Assembly (NCBI GenBank): GCA_026874595.1
Contig: CM049311.1
Coordinates: forward strand, 45,015,676-45,079,675
DNA: 64,000 nt
Origin: Sipunculus nudus
Taxonomy: Eukaryota > Annelida > Sipuncula > Golfingiida > Sipunculidae
Direction: 5' to 3'
Part shown: positions 35,576 through 49,112 of the stretch, in pieces
How the letters are laid out: each line of letters begins with the position of its first letter
Position numbering within the stretch: position 1 is the stretch's first letter
Made by a program: the position numbers and the translations under genes
The notes under the pieces: generated by a model
Database searches by the model: none
What the model was told of the DNA's origin: nothing
The model's input: only the letters and a program-made list of their open reading frames with translations

Positions 35576-36460
35576 TCAGTATGCCTCACCTCATTCGGGA
35601 CACCCTTGCTTAGCCTAAACTAGGACATTAACTTGGACAGATGCCAGTTGGACGCCAGTTGGACGGGTTCCTTTTAGAAATTAAGGAAAAACCTCAATTT
35701 TTTATTAAAAACCTATTTTTACACTTCAGGACTGCCTAATATCAAAACCACTCATCTGTTTTTCCTCATATTTACCTTAATTATTCCTCTATATAGTTCC
35801 TATGTACATGCCAGAAATTATGTCTGTATTATGTAAATTTAAAAAGTTATGGGCCCAAACATAATGCATTGTGTAAAAAATCAGGAAAGTTATTTGATCA
35901 CTTAACACAAAATATGTTAAAGCTATAAACCTTTTTTCCAGTAATATAACTTTAATTAATCAAAATTAAATTGTATACCCAAAATTGGATCAAAATCTTT
36001 TAAATTTTTTAAAATATTAACAAAAATAAAAAATTGGTACTTAAATTTTGCCCAACTTGGCATGTGTTTTTCCTGTGAGTACTGTGGATTTAATTTTCAC
36101 AGCATGTTTTTTCTTAGCATTTTGTCTGTAAACACCAAATATTTGAAACCAGTTGATCAAAAACTGTAGATTTTATTCCAGTTTTCAAGCACCATGTAAC
36201 ATATTGTTTACAAACTAGTGTCATGCAGTTTGCAAGTGCTCAGCTTCCCAGCTTCAGCTCTCAGTTCCTAAAATTTGGCATGCAATTTGATGTCTCAAAA
36301 ATCCCCTACCATGCCAAGAATTTGGTCACTAGGACTTAATACCTTCCAGATATTAATGAAAAGCTTCATTTTTCCATTAAAAACCCATTGTTACACTTCA
36401 AGACTGCCTAATATCAAAACCACTGATCTGACTTTAATCATATATAATATACATATTTTT

Positions 36461-37998
36461 ATGCCCCCGCCACAAAGTGGCAGGGGCATATAGTTTTACC
36501 CATGTCCGTCCTTCTGTCATTCCGTCATTCCGAAATCAAACAGTTGTACGGACTTTTTTTCCCAATGCCTGCAGATATTGGCCTGATTTTTGGTGTGTGG
36601 GCAGATATAGACCAGTTACAGATCGAGTTCGCGTTTCGTCCCAGTTGACCTACTTTTGACGGTTTTACGGCTCCTAAACTTAGAAAATTTCATGAAAATA
36701 GAAATTTTCATGACAAATACACATGTACTGACTTTTTTTCACAATACCTGCAGATATTGGCCTGATTTTTGGTGTGTTGGCAGATAATGACCAGTTACAG
36801 ATCGAGTTCGCGTTTTGTCCCAGTGGACCTACTTTTGACTGTTTTACGGCTCCTAAACTTAGAAAATTTCATGAAAAATAGAAATTTTCCTGACGAATAC
36901 ACATGTACGGGTTTTTTTTCGCAATGCCTGCAGATATTGGCCTGATTTTTGGTGTGTGGGCAGATAATGACCAGTTACAGATCGAGTTCGCGTTTCCTCC
37001 CGGTTGACTTACTTTTGACTGTTTTACGGCTCCTAAACTTAGAAAATTTCATGAAAAATAGAAATTTTCATGACAAATACACATGTACTGACTTTTTTTC
37101 GCAATGCCTGCAGATATTGGCCTGATTTTTGGTGTGTAGGCAGAAAATGACCAGTTACAGATCGAGTTCGCGTTTTGTCCCAGTTGACCTGCTTTTGACT
37201 GTTTTACGGCTCCTAAACTTAGAAAATTTAATGAAAAATAGAAATTTTCATGACAAATACACATGTACGGACTTTCTTTCGCAATGCCTGCAGATTGGCC
37301 TGATTTTTGGTGTGTGGCCAGATAATGACCAGTTACAGATAGAATTCACATTTTGTCCCAGTTGACCTACTTTTGACCGTTTGATGGTGCTCTAACATAG
37401 AAAATTTCATAAAAAAGTGCACATGTATGGACTTTTTTTTGCAGTGCCTGCAGATACAGGCCTGATTTTTGGTGTGTAGGCAGATAATGACCAGTTACAG
37501 ATCGAGTTCTTGTTTTGTCCCAGTTGACCTACTTTTGACCATTTGACTGCTCCTGAACAAAGAAAGTTTCATGAAAAATGGAAATTTTTATAACAAATGC
37601 ATATGTACTGACTTTTTTTCCTCAATGCCTGCAGATACCACCCTAATTTTTTTAATGTGTGGGCAGATAATGACAGTTACAGATGGAGTTCGTGTTTTGT
37701 CCAGGTTGACCTACTTTTGATTGTTTTACGGCTCCTAAACATAGAAAATTTCATGAAAGACAGAAATTTTTATGGAAAATGCACATGGACTTTTTTTCAC
37801 AATGCCTGCATATACTAGCATGATTTTTGGTGTGTTGCTTGATCATGACCCGTTACAGATCGAGTTTGCATTTTGCCCTTGTTGACCTACTTTTGACCTT
37901 ACGACACCTCCTGAACTTGAAAAAATTTTTCAAAATTTTACAAATGTTTCTTATTTGCCCCAGGCGGGGGCATTCGTGTCGTACCGACACATCTAGTT
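36461..37998 (+). repeat. Complete family F hairpin-ended element
   Basis: The 5' hairpin is ATGCCCCCGCCAC-AAA-GTGGCAGGGGCAT, followed by a GTCCGTCC/TCATTCCG stretch. The core is about eight ~180-bp units with CTGCAGATATTGGCCTGATT and CCAGTTACAGATCGAGTTCG words. At the 3' end come GCGGGGGCAT (inverse of the 5' end), a hairpin GTGTCG-TAC-CGACAC and ATCTAGTT. Paralogous copies (near 6600 and 39955) give the empty site ATTTTTCTATAC, confirming insertion in a T-run without target duplication. Confidence 0.88.
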
Positions 37999-38970
37999 CT
38001 ATACATTCTCTATGCACATGCCAGAAATGATGTCAGTATTGCGTAATTGTTTTAAGTTATGGGCCCAAACATAATGCTCTTTGAAAAAAATCAAGAAATA
38101 TATTTACTCCCTTAACAAGAGGATTGCTAAAGCTAGAGATTTTTTGTCAGGGATGTAACATTATTTAATCAAGATATAATTGAATACCCAAAATTAGTTC
38201 TGAATTTTTCAAATTTTATAAGGTATTAGTATAAATATAAAATTAGTACCTTAAATTTTGCCCAAATTTGACCATGGCATGTTTGTTACCTGTGAGCACT
38301 GTTGATATAATTTTCATATCATGCACACATGAAGATTTCAGCTTTTTAGTTTAAAAAGCTGAAAGAAATTGGCCAAAAATTGTAGCTTTTATTAATGTTT
38401 TTATGAGACCATGTCAGACCTTGGCTCTGTGTAGCACCTCTTGAGTCACCTGTATGTTGACCTTGTTGAACTTTCAGCAAATTATGCATGCTTGAGGCGA
38501 GGCATAAACTGGGGCGTCCAGGCAGCTTATTATATAATGGCCAGCCACAGTTGATCCAGGTGTCCAACCCAACTCATCTAGTAGTTTTAACCAACAACAT
38601 AACAATAAACAATAAATTGATAAATTTTTATTGGTTTTTAATAACAAATTAAAGAAAATTGAAAAGGAATTTGATAGTTGATAATAACAGGAAATTAACT
38701 TGCAGTTACCGATGATATAAGAATCTTGTATCGATGGATAGAATGTCACGTATTCCAAATAACACCATGCAGTCACCTATGGTATTTTTCAGTTCAATTT
38801 TAATGATAAAAAAGTAAATCATATTATTCATTACTAATCATTAGTGATCATATGAAGGAAATTAATGATAGACAAAGATGCAGTTGATAATATTATTATC
38901 TAGATTCCTACTGTGTCTATAGTTAGTACATTGATGTGAAATTAGTCCAAAATGAATATATTACATTTTT

Positions 38971-40794
38971 AGCTCAGCTGACTATAAGTCATCTGAGCTA
39001 TAGTCGTGGTCCCTTGTCCGTCCGTCTGTCGTGCCGTCCGTCCGTCTGTAGATGTGGCACGTTTTGAAACCGTAAGACCTATGATTCCAAAATTCGGCGT
39101 AATGTTAGATGTCCCCAAGATCTCCTACTAAGCCGAACAACTGGGTCTTTGCGACTTCGTTCCTTTGAGAAATTAAGGAAAAACCTCAATTTTTTATTAA
39201 AAACCTATTTTCACACTTCAGGACTGCCTAATATCAAAACCACTCATCTGTTTTTCCTCATATTTACCATAAATATTCCTCTATATAGTTCCTATGTATA
39301 TGCCAGAAATTATGTCTGTATTATATGATTTAAAAAAGTTATGGGCCCAAACAAAGTGCATTTTGTAAAAAATCAGGAAAGATATTTGATCACTTAACAC
39401 AAAACATGTTAAAGCTATGGACTTTTTTCCAGTAATATAACTTTAAATTGTATACCCAAAATTAGATCAAAATCTTTTAAATTTTTTTAAATTTAACAAA
39501 AATAAAAAATTGATACCTTAAATTTTGCCTAACTTTGACCATGGCACGTTTTTTTCCTGTAAGTACTGTGGATTTAATTTTCACAGCATGTTTTTGTTAG
39601 CATTTTGTGTGTAAACACCAAAAATTTGAAACCAGTTGATCAAAAAACTGTAGTTTGTAGATCAAACTCAAGTTTTCAAGCACCATGTAACATATTGTTT
39701 ACATCAAGCTAGTGTTATGCAGTTTGCAATAGCTCAGCTCCCCAGCTTCAGCTCTCAGTTCCTAAAATTTGGTATACAATTAGATGTCTCCAAAATCCCC
39801 TACCATACCAAGAATTTGGTCACCAGGACTTAATTCCTTTCTAGATATTAAAGAAAAACTTCATTTTTTCCATTAAAAACCCATTGTTACACTTCAAAAA
39901 TGCCTAATATCAAAACCACTGATCTGACTTTAATCATATATAATATACATATTTTTCTATACATTCTTTATGCACATGCCAGAAATGGTGTCAGTATTTT
40001 GTAATAGTTTTAAGTTATGAGCCCAAACATGATGCACTTTGTAAAAAATCAAGAAATATATTTACTCCCATAACAAGAGGATTGCTGAAGCTAGAGATTT
40101 TTTGTCAGGGATGTAACATTATTTAATCAAGATTCAATTGAATACCCAAAATTAGTTCTGAATTTTTCAAATGTTATAAGTTATTAGTATAAATATAAAA
40201 TTAGTACCTTAAATTTTGCCCAACTTTGACCATGGCATGTTTGTTTCCTGTGAGCACTGTTGATATAATTTTCATATCATGCACACATAAGGATTTCAAC
40301 TTTTTAGTTTAGAAAGCTGAAAGAAATTGGCCAAAAATTGTAGCTTTTATTAATGTTTTTATGAGACCAGTTGATCCAGGTGCCCAACCCAACTCATCTG
40401 GTAGTTGTTTTGACCAACAACTTGACAATAAACAATAAATTAATAAATTTTTATTGGTTTTTAAAAACAAATTAAAGAAAAATAGAAAAGGAATTTGTTA
40501 GTTTATAATAAAAGGAAATTAACTTGCAGTTGCTGATGATATAAGAATCTTGTATCAATGGATAGAATGTCACGTATTCCAAATAACACCATGCAGTCAC
40601 CTATGGTATTTTTCAGTTCAGTTTTAATGATTAACAAGTAAATCATATTATTCATTACTAATCATTAGGGATCATATGAAGGAAATTAATGATAGACAAA
40701 GATGCAGTTGATAATATTAATCTAGATTCCTACTGTGTCTAGTGTGTACATTGATGTGAAATTAGTCCAAAATGAATATATTACATTTATTTTT
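38971..40794 (+). repeat. Second-level family A copy, 5' part
   Basis: The 5' hairpin at 38971 and GTCC stretch are intact. The copy is interrupted at the same T-rich site (TTACATTTATTTTT) where it itself entered the outermost copy. It resumes at 43416-43479, is interrupted again, and its remainder is 50426-50502 and 58016-58618, ending CTTGTT at 58618. Confidence 0.82.
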
Positions 40795-43415
40795 AGCTCA
40801 GCTGACTATAAGTCATCTGAGCTATAGTCGTGGTCCATTGTCCGTCGTCCGTCCGTCCGTCCGTCCGTCCGTCCGTCCGTAGATGTGGCACGTTTTGAAA
40901 CCGTGAGACCTAGGAATCCAAAATTCAGCATAATGTTAGATGTCCCCAAGATCTCCTACCAAGCCGAAAACTGGGTCTTTGCAACTTCGTTCCTTTGAGA
41001 AATTAAGGAAAAACCTCAATTTTTTATTAAAAACCTATTTTCACACTTCAGGACTGCCTAATATCAAAACCACTCATCTGTTTTTCCTCATATTTACCAT
41101 AAATATTCCTCTATATAGTTCCTATGTACATGCCAGAAATTATTTCTGTATTATTTAATTTAAAAAAGTTATGGGCCCAAACATAATGCATTTTGTAAAA
41201 AATCAGGAAAGATATTTGATCACTTAACACAAAAAATGTTAAAGCTATCGACCTTTTTTCCAGTAATATAACTTTAATTAATCAAAATTAAATTGTATAC
41301 CCAAAATTAGATGAAAATCTTTTAAATTTTCTAAAATATTAATAAAAATAAAAAATTGGTACCTTAAATTTTGCCCAACTTTGACCATGGCACGTTTTTT
41401 TCCTGTAAGTACTGTGGATTTAATTTTCACAGCATGTTTTTGTTAGCATTTCAACTGTTAACACCAAAAATTTGAAACCAGTTTATAAAAAACTGTAGAT
41501 TTTAATAAGTTTTCAAGCACCATGTAACATATTGTTTACATCAAGCTAGTGTTATGCAGTTTGCAAGAGCTCAGCTCCCCAGCTTCAGCTCTTAGTTCCT
41601 TAAATTCGGCATACAGTTAGATGTCTCCAAAATCCCCTACCATGCCAAGAATTTGGTCACTAGGACTTAATACCTTCGAGATATTAATGAAAAACTTCAT
41701 TTTTCCATTAAAAACCCATTGTTACACTTCAAGATTGCCTAATATCAAAACCACTGATCTGACTTTAATCATAAATAATATACATATTTTTCATTCTCTA
41801 TGCACATGCCAGAATGATGTCAGTATTGCGTAATTGTTTTAAGTTATGGGCCCAAACATAATGCACTTTGTAAAAAATCAAGAAATATATTTACTCCCTT
41901 AACAAGGGCATTGCTGAAGCTAGAGATTTTTTTGTCAGGGATGTAACATTATTTAATCAAGATTCAATTGAATACCCAAAATTAGTTCTGAATTTTTCAA
42001 ATTTTATAAGTTATTAGTATAAATATAAAATTAGAACCTCAAATTTTGCCCAACTGTGACCATGGCACGTTTGTGTCCTGTGAGCACTGTTGATATAATT
42101 TTCATATCATGCACACATTAGGATTTCAGCTTTTTAGTTTAGAAAGCTGAAAGAAATTGGCCAAAAATTGTAGCTTTTATTAATGTTATTTATGAGACCC
42201 TGTCAGACTTCGGCTCTCTCCAGCCCCTCTTGAGTCACCTGTATGTTGACCTTGTTGACCTTTCATCAAATTATGCACGCTTGAGGCGAGGCATACAGGA
42301 ATCCAGGCAGCTTATGGCCAGCCACAGTTGATCCAGGTGTCCAACCCAACTCATCTAGTAGTTTTAACCAACAACATAACAAACAATAAATTAATAAATT
42401 TTTATTGGTTTTTAATAACAAATTAAAGAAAAATAGAAAAGGAATTTGTTAGTTTATAATAACAGGAAATTAACTTGCAGTTACTGATGATATAAGAATC
42501 TTGTATGGATGGGTAGAATGTCACGTATTCCAAATAACACCATGCAGTCACCTATGGCATTTTTCAGTTCAATTTTAATGCTAAAGAAGTAAATCATATT
42601 ATTCATTACTAATCATTAGGGATCATATGAAGGAAATTAATGATAGACAAAGATGCAGTTGATAATATTAATCTAGATTCCTACTGTGTCTAGTGTGTAC
42701 ATTGATGTGAAATTAGTCCAAAATGAATTTTTTACAGTTATTTTTTAATATAAATAAAAGCCATAAAACCAGGTACTTTTGATCATTATTTAAATGTGTG
42801 AATTTTGTATATTCTGGATTCTCAACATCATTGGTTGGTGAAACTGAATAAATACCAGACATGGTGCGAATAATTTGTAATTGTATTTAAATACGAATAT
42901 GATTATGTACTCCATTATAAAATTTCTTGCATAAAGAATAGGAATTCAGGTAAAAATGAAAGTATATGAATACTCGTGCAAATACTTTCAAAATGTATTC
43001 ATGAATGCATTCATGAATATATTCTTTAATATTATTTTAATAATCATATCAGTTATATTTCATTTTACAAAATCATATGATTCTCTTATTATTTTTAATA
43101 AAAATTTTATTTGGGACAATATTTGTAATTTTTTTTAATAAATAGTTAAACTCATATTATATGATCTGCTTATAAGTTATTTGGCCAAGTCAAAAACTGT
43201 GTGACAATAGTACTCCATTTGTTAATAAAATAAATGAAATCAATGCTCTTCCCTGTCTCCAAAGGAACTATCAAAATCATACATAAGCTAAACAACAACA
43301 ACTCATAATACAGCTTATATTTATTACCACACAAAACCAGCATGTACCTCATTTCTAAATAATATTTTTTTATCATATATAACAGCTGAGCGTCGTGACC
43401 CATAGGTCCCTTGTT
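40795..43415 (+). repeat. Third-level family A copy, complete
   Basis: Hairpin at 40795, (GTCC)n at about 40845-40880, and the 3' end CAGCTGAGCGTCGTGACCCA, then TAGGTCCCTTGTT at 43415. About 2.6 kb, collinear with 16814-19437. Small ORFs at 42956-43138 and 43170-43436 recur in several copies with stops and indels and are not genes. Confidence 0.85.
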
Positions 43416-44014
43416 TCTAATATAAATAAAAGCCATAAAACCAGGTACTTATGATCATTATTTAAATGTGTGAATTTTTAGCTCAGCTGACTATAAGTCA
43501 TCTGAGCTATGGTCATGGTCCATTGTCTGTCGTCCGTCCGTCCGTCTGTCCGTCCGTCCGTCCATAGATGTGGCACGTTTTGAAACCGTAAGACCTAGGA
43601 ATCCAAAATTCAGCATAATGTTAGATGTCCCCAAGATCTCCTACCAAGCCGAAAACTGGGTCTTTGCGACTTCGTACCTTTGAGAAATTATAGAAAAACC
43701 TCAATTTTTTATTAAAATCCTATTTTCACACTTCAGGACTGCCTAATATCAAAACCACTCATCTGTTTTTCCTCATATTTACCATAAATATTCCTCTATA
43801 TAGTTCCTATGTACATGCCAGAAATTAAGTCTGTAAAGTATAAATTCTTTAAGTTATGGGCCCAAACATAATGGACTTTGTAAAAAATCAGGAAAAATAA
43901 TAACTCACTTAAAATGAAAGATTTTGAAACTAGAGTATTTTCTCAAATATATAACTATATTTAATTAAGATTCAATTGTTTACCCAAAATAAGATCTGAA
44001 TTTTGTAAATTTTT

Positions 44015-47000
44015 AGCTCAGCTGACTGAAAATCATCTGAGCTATAAGGATCACCTTTTGTCCGTCGTCCGTCCGGCCGTCCGGGCGTCTGTCCGTTAAC
44101 AGGGCACAAATCGTAACCGCTTAAACTGGAATCTTCTTACTTGACATCCTGGGGGGTCTATGAAAAATCTCCTTGGAAACCAGAAATTAGGTCTCTGTTA
44201 CCCATATCCTTCGAGCTATGGGGCCCCAAAGTACCCCCCAGAAAAGTTCAAAATTTCATACAAAAACTTCAATATCTCATTAACTACTTGACTGATGGTC
44301 ATGATTTTTGGCATACATATTGATCATGAGAGGTTCCATCAGTTCCTGAAGACTGGTGGCGCCACCTGTATTTTTCGATTTTTTACGAATTTTTTTCTCT
44401 ATTTTTGAGACCTTTCAAAATGTAAACATCTGTTAACAAGGCACAAATCGTGAAGACTGGACCTAGAATCTTCATTCTTGACACACTGAGAGACCTATGG
44501 AAAGTCTCCATGGAAACCAGAAATTAGGTCTCTGTTACCCATATTCTTCAAGCTATGGAGCCCCAAAGTACCCCCAAGAAAAGTAAAAAATTTCATACAA
44601 AAACTTCAGTATCTTATTAACTACTTGAATGATGGTCATGATTTGTGGCATAACTATTGATCATGAGATGTGTCATCTGTTCCTGCAGACTGGTGGCGCC
44701 ACCTGTATCGTTCAATTTTTTACGATTTTTTCCTCTATTTTTGAGACCTTTAAGGATGCTGTCATCTGTTAGCATGGCACAAATAGTAACGACTGGACCT
44801 AGAATCTTCATTCTTGACACACAGGGAGACCCATGAAAAGTCTCCATGGAAATATGAAATTAGGTCTCTGTTACCCATATCCTTTAAGCTGTGGCACTCC
44901 AAAGTACAGCTCAGATTAATGGAAAATTTGATATAAAAGCTGAAGTATCTGAACAACGAATGCAGGGATCACCATAATTGTTTGCATGGATTTTGATCAT
45001 GGAGTGTGTCATCAGTTTCTGCAGCCTGGGTGCGCCACCTCTATTTTTTTTTTTTTTTTATTATATTTTACGAATTGTTTTCTCTTTTTTTTTTGAGACC
45101 TTTAAAAATGTGAACATCTGTTAGCATGGCACAAATCGTAACGACTGGACCTAGAATCTTCATTCTCAATACACTGAGAGACCTATGAAAAGTCTCCATG
45201 GAAACCAGAAATTAGGTCTCTGTTACCCATATCCTTCGAGCTATGGGGCTCCAAGTTACCCCCCAGAGTAGTCAAAAATTTCATACAAAAACTTCAATAT
45301 CTCAATAACTACATCACTGATGGTCATGATTTTTGGCATACATATTGATTATGAGATGTTCCATCAGTTCATGCAGACTGGTGGCGCCACCTATATTGTT
45401 TGATTTTTTTACGAATTTTTTTCTCTATTTTTGAGACCTTTCAAAATGTAAACATCTGTTAACAAGGCACAAATCGTAAAGACTGGACCTAGAATCTTCA
45501 TTCTTGACACACTGAGAGACCTATGAAAAGTCTCCATGGAAACCAGAAATTAGGTCTCTGTTACCCATATCCTTTAAGCTATGAGGCCCCAAAGTACCCC
45601 CCAGAGTAGTAAAAAATTTCATACAAAAACTTCAATATCTCAATAACTACATCACTGATGGTCATGATTTGTGGCATAACTATTGATCATGAGATGTGTC
45701 ATCTGTTCCTGCAGACTGGTGGCGCCACCTGTATCGTTCAATTTTTTACGATTTTTTCCTCTATTTTTGAGACCTTTAAGGATGCTGTCATCTGTTAGCA
45801 TGGCACAAATAGTAACAACTGGACCTAGAATCTTCATTCTTGACATACAGGAAGACCCATGAAAAGTCTCCATGGAAATATGAAATTAGGTCTCTGTTAC
45901 CCATATCCTTTAAGCTGTGGCACTCCAAAGTACAGCTCAGATTAATGGAAAATTTGATATAAAAGCTGAAGTATCTGAACAACGAATGCAGGGATCACCA
46001 TAATTGTTTGCATGGATTTTGATCATGGAGTGTGTCATCAGTTTCTGCAGCCTGGGTGCGCCACCTCTATTTTTTTTTTTTTATTATTTTTTACGAATTG
46101 TTTTCTCTTTTTTTTTGAGACCTTTAAAAATGTGAACATCTGTTAGCATGGCACAAATCGTAACGACTGGACCTAGAATCTTCATTCTCAATACACTGAG
46201 AGACCTATGAAAGGTCTCCATGGAAACCAGAAATTAGGTCTCTGGTACCCATATCCTTCGAGCTATGGGGCTCCAAAGTACCCCCCAGAGTAGTCAAAAA
46301 TTTCATACAAAAACTTCAATATCTCAATAACTACATCACTGATGGTCATGATTTTTGGCATACATATTGATTATGAGATGTTCCATCAGTTCATGCAGAC
46401 TGGTGGCGCCACCTATATTGTTTGATTTTTTTACGATTTCTTCCTCTATTTTTGAGACCTTTAAGGATGCTGTCATCTGTTAGCATGGCACAAATCGTTA
46501 AGACTGGACCTAGAATCTTCATTCTCAATACACTGAGAGACCTATGAAAAGTCTCCATGGAAACCAGAAATTAGGTCTCTGTTACCCATATCCTTCAAGC
46601 TATGGGGCCCCAAAGTACCCCCCAGAGTAGTCAAAAATTTCATACAAAAACTTTAATATCTTAATAACTACATCACTGATGGTCATGATTTGTGGCATAA
46701 CTATTGATCATGAGATGTTCCATCAGTTCCTGTAGACTGGTGGTGCCACCTATATTGTTTGATTTATTTACGATTTCTTCCTCTATTTTTGAGACCTTTA
46801 AGGATGCTGTCATCTGTTAGCATGGCACAAATAGTAACGACTGGACCTAGAATCTTCATTCTTGACACACAGGGAGACCCATGAAAATTCTCCATGGAAA
46901 CCTGAAATTAGGTCTCTGTTACCCATATTCTTTAGGCTGTATGGCTCCAAAATACCCCCCAGAATAATGGAAAATTTGATACAAAAAGTGCAGTATCTCA

Positions 47001-49112
47001 ATAACTACAACACTGATGGTCATGATTTTTGGCACACATATTGATCATGAGCTGTTCCATCAGTTTCTGCAGAGAGGGTGCGCCACCTCTATTTTTTTCA
47101 AATTTTTACGAATTTTTTCTCTTTCTTCGAGACCTTTGAAGATGTGGTTATCTATCAAGAGGGTACAAATTGCAACAACTGGACCTAAATACTTCATTCT
47201 TGTCATGCAAGGAGGCCCATGAAGAGTGCCTGTGGAAACTTGAAATTAGGTCTCTGTTACCCATATCCTTCAAGCTATAGGACTCTGAAGTATCCCTTAG
47301 AATAATGGACAATTTGATACAAAAGCTGAAGTATCTGAACAACTAATACGGAGATCATCATGATTCTTTTCATGGATATTGACCATTAAGTGTTTTTAGC
47401 TCAGCTGACTGTAAGTCATCTGAAGTATCCCTCAGAATAATGGACAATTTGATACAAAAGCTCAAGTATCTAAACAACTATTGCAGTGATCACCATGATT
47501 CTTTGCATGGATATTGATCATGGAATGTGTCATCAGTTTCTGCAGTATGGTGGCGCCACCTGTATTTTTTTTTTATTTTTACGAATTTTTTTCTCTTTTT
47601 TTGAGACCTCATAAGATGCGGTCATCTGTTAACATGGCACAAATCGTAACAACTGGACCTAGAATCTTCTCTCTTGACATGCTGAGAGGCCCATGAAAAG
47701 TCTCCTTAAAAACTTGAAATTAGGTCTCTGTTACCCATAACCTCTGAGCTATAGGGCTCCGAAGTACCCCCCAGAATAATGGAAAATTTGATACAAAAGC
47801 TCAAGTATCTGGACAATTATTATATTGATCACCATGATTCTTTGCATGGATATTGATCATGAAATGTTTCATCAGATTCTGCATCCTGGTGGCGCCACCT
47901 GTATTTTTTTCAATTTTTAGCTCAGCTGACTGAAAGTCATCTGAGCTTTAGGGATCACCTTTTGTCCGTTGTCCGTCCGGCCATCCAGGAATCTGTCTGT
48001 TAACAGGGCACAAATCGTAACCGCTAGACCGGGAATCTTCTTACTTGAAATCCTGGGAGGTCTATGGAAATTCTCCTTGTAAACCTGAAATTAGGTCACT
48101 AAGACCTATATTCTTTGAGCTATGGGGTTCTGAAGTACCCCCCAGAATAATGCAAATTTTAATACAAAAGCTCAAGTATCTGAACAACTAATGCATTAAT
48201 CACCATGATTCTTTACATGGATATTGATCATGGAGTGTTTCATCAATTCTGGAGATTGGTGGTGCCACCTATATTTTTTTTATTTTTATGATTTTTTTTC
48301 TCTACATTTGTGATCTTTAAACATTTGGTCATCTGTAAACAGGGCACAAATCATAATGACTGGACCTAGAATCTTCTGTCCTCACCTCCAGGGAAGCCCA
48401 TAAAAGGTCTACATGTAAACCCGAAATAAGGTCCCTGTTACCCATATTCTGTGAGCTATGGGGCTCTGAAGTACCCCCCAGAATAAAGATTTGGTCATAT
48501 ATTAACAGGGCACAAATCATAATGACTGGACCTAGAATCTTCTGTCCTCACTTCCAGGGAAGCCCATAAAAGGTCTACATGGAAACCCGAAATAAGGTCC
48601 CTGTTACCCATATCCTTCATGCTCTTGGGCTCCGAAGTACTCCCCAGAATAAAGATTTGGTCATCTGTTAACAGAGCACAAATTATAATGACTTGACCTA
48701 GAATCTCCTTTCTTGATATGCTGGGAGGCCCCTGAAAAGTCTCCTTGTGCACCTGAAATTACATCTCTGTTACCCATATCCTTCATCCTATGCGGCTTTG
48801 AAATACCCCCCAGAATAAACATTTGGATTTGTTAACAGGGCACAAATCATAATAACTGGACCTAGAATTTTATTTTTTGACATGCTGGGAGACCCCTGAA
48901 AAGTCATCTTGCAAACCTTGAAAATAGGTGTCTGTTACCCATATCCTTCATGCTACAGAGCTCCATAGTACCCCAATGAATATTGGATGATTTTATACAA
49001 AAGGTCAAGTATGGAAAAAGTATTTCATTCAAATTTGACATTCAGATGATAAAATTACTTTTGTCAATGTCTTCCTGGTCAGCTGAGCGTCATGACCCCT
49101 GGGTCACTTGTT
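44015..49112 (+). repeat. Family A subtype with ~340-bp tandem array
   Basis: 5' hairpin AGCTCAGCTGACTG/AAATCATCTGAGCT, then GTCCGTCGTCCGTCCGGCCG; 3' end CAGCTGAGCGTCATGACCCC, then TGGGTCACTTGTT at 49112. The core has about ten units of ~340 bp up to 47395, then shorter units. Further 5' hairpins sit inside at 47398 (cut short) and 47919 (complete), so related copies have recombined within the array. Each unit has CTGTTARCAWGGCACAAATC, GACTGGACCTAGAATCTTC, GGTCTCTGTTACCCATATCC and TGGTGGCGCCACCT. Unit ORFs of 60-100 residues on both strands are by-products. The second copy is 51606-56703. Confidence 0.88.
44401..46450 (+). repeat. Higher-order repeat: two blocks of three units, ~1026 bp
   Basis: Block 44401-45426 and block 45427-46450 align unit for unit (three ~340-bp units each) more closely than neighbouring units align with one another. 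Distinct unit variants keep their order, including the T-rich tract near 45050 and 46072. This shows local expansion by unequal exchange. Confidence 0.8.

Noticed and set aside
36461-37998. Family F as a MITE with target duplication
   Set aside because: The empty site has only a T-run and the 5' end folds on itself, unlike paired inverted terminal repeats.
43170-43436. 88-residue ORF found again at 50790 and partly at 19192 and 58987
   Set aside because: Recurs only as part of the family A 3' region; frames are interrupted differently in each copy, so there is no sign of coding constraint.
44090-49080. Array of evenly spaced repeats resembling a CRISPR
   Set aside because: Units are ~340 bp, repeat and 'spacer' diverge together, and the array is bounded by transposon-like hairpin ends in a eukaryotic context.
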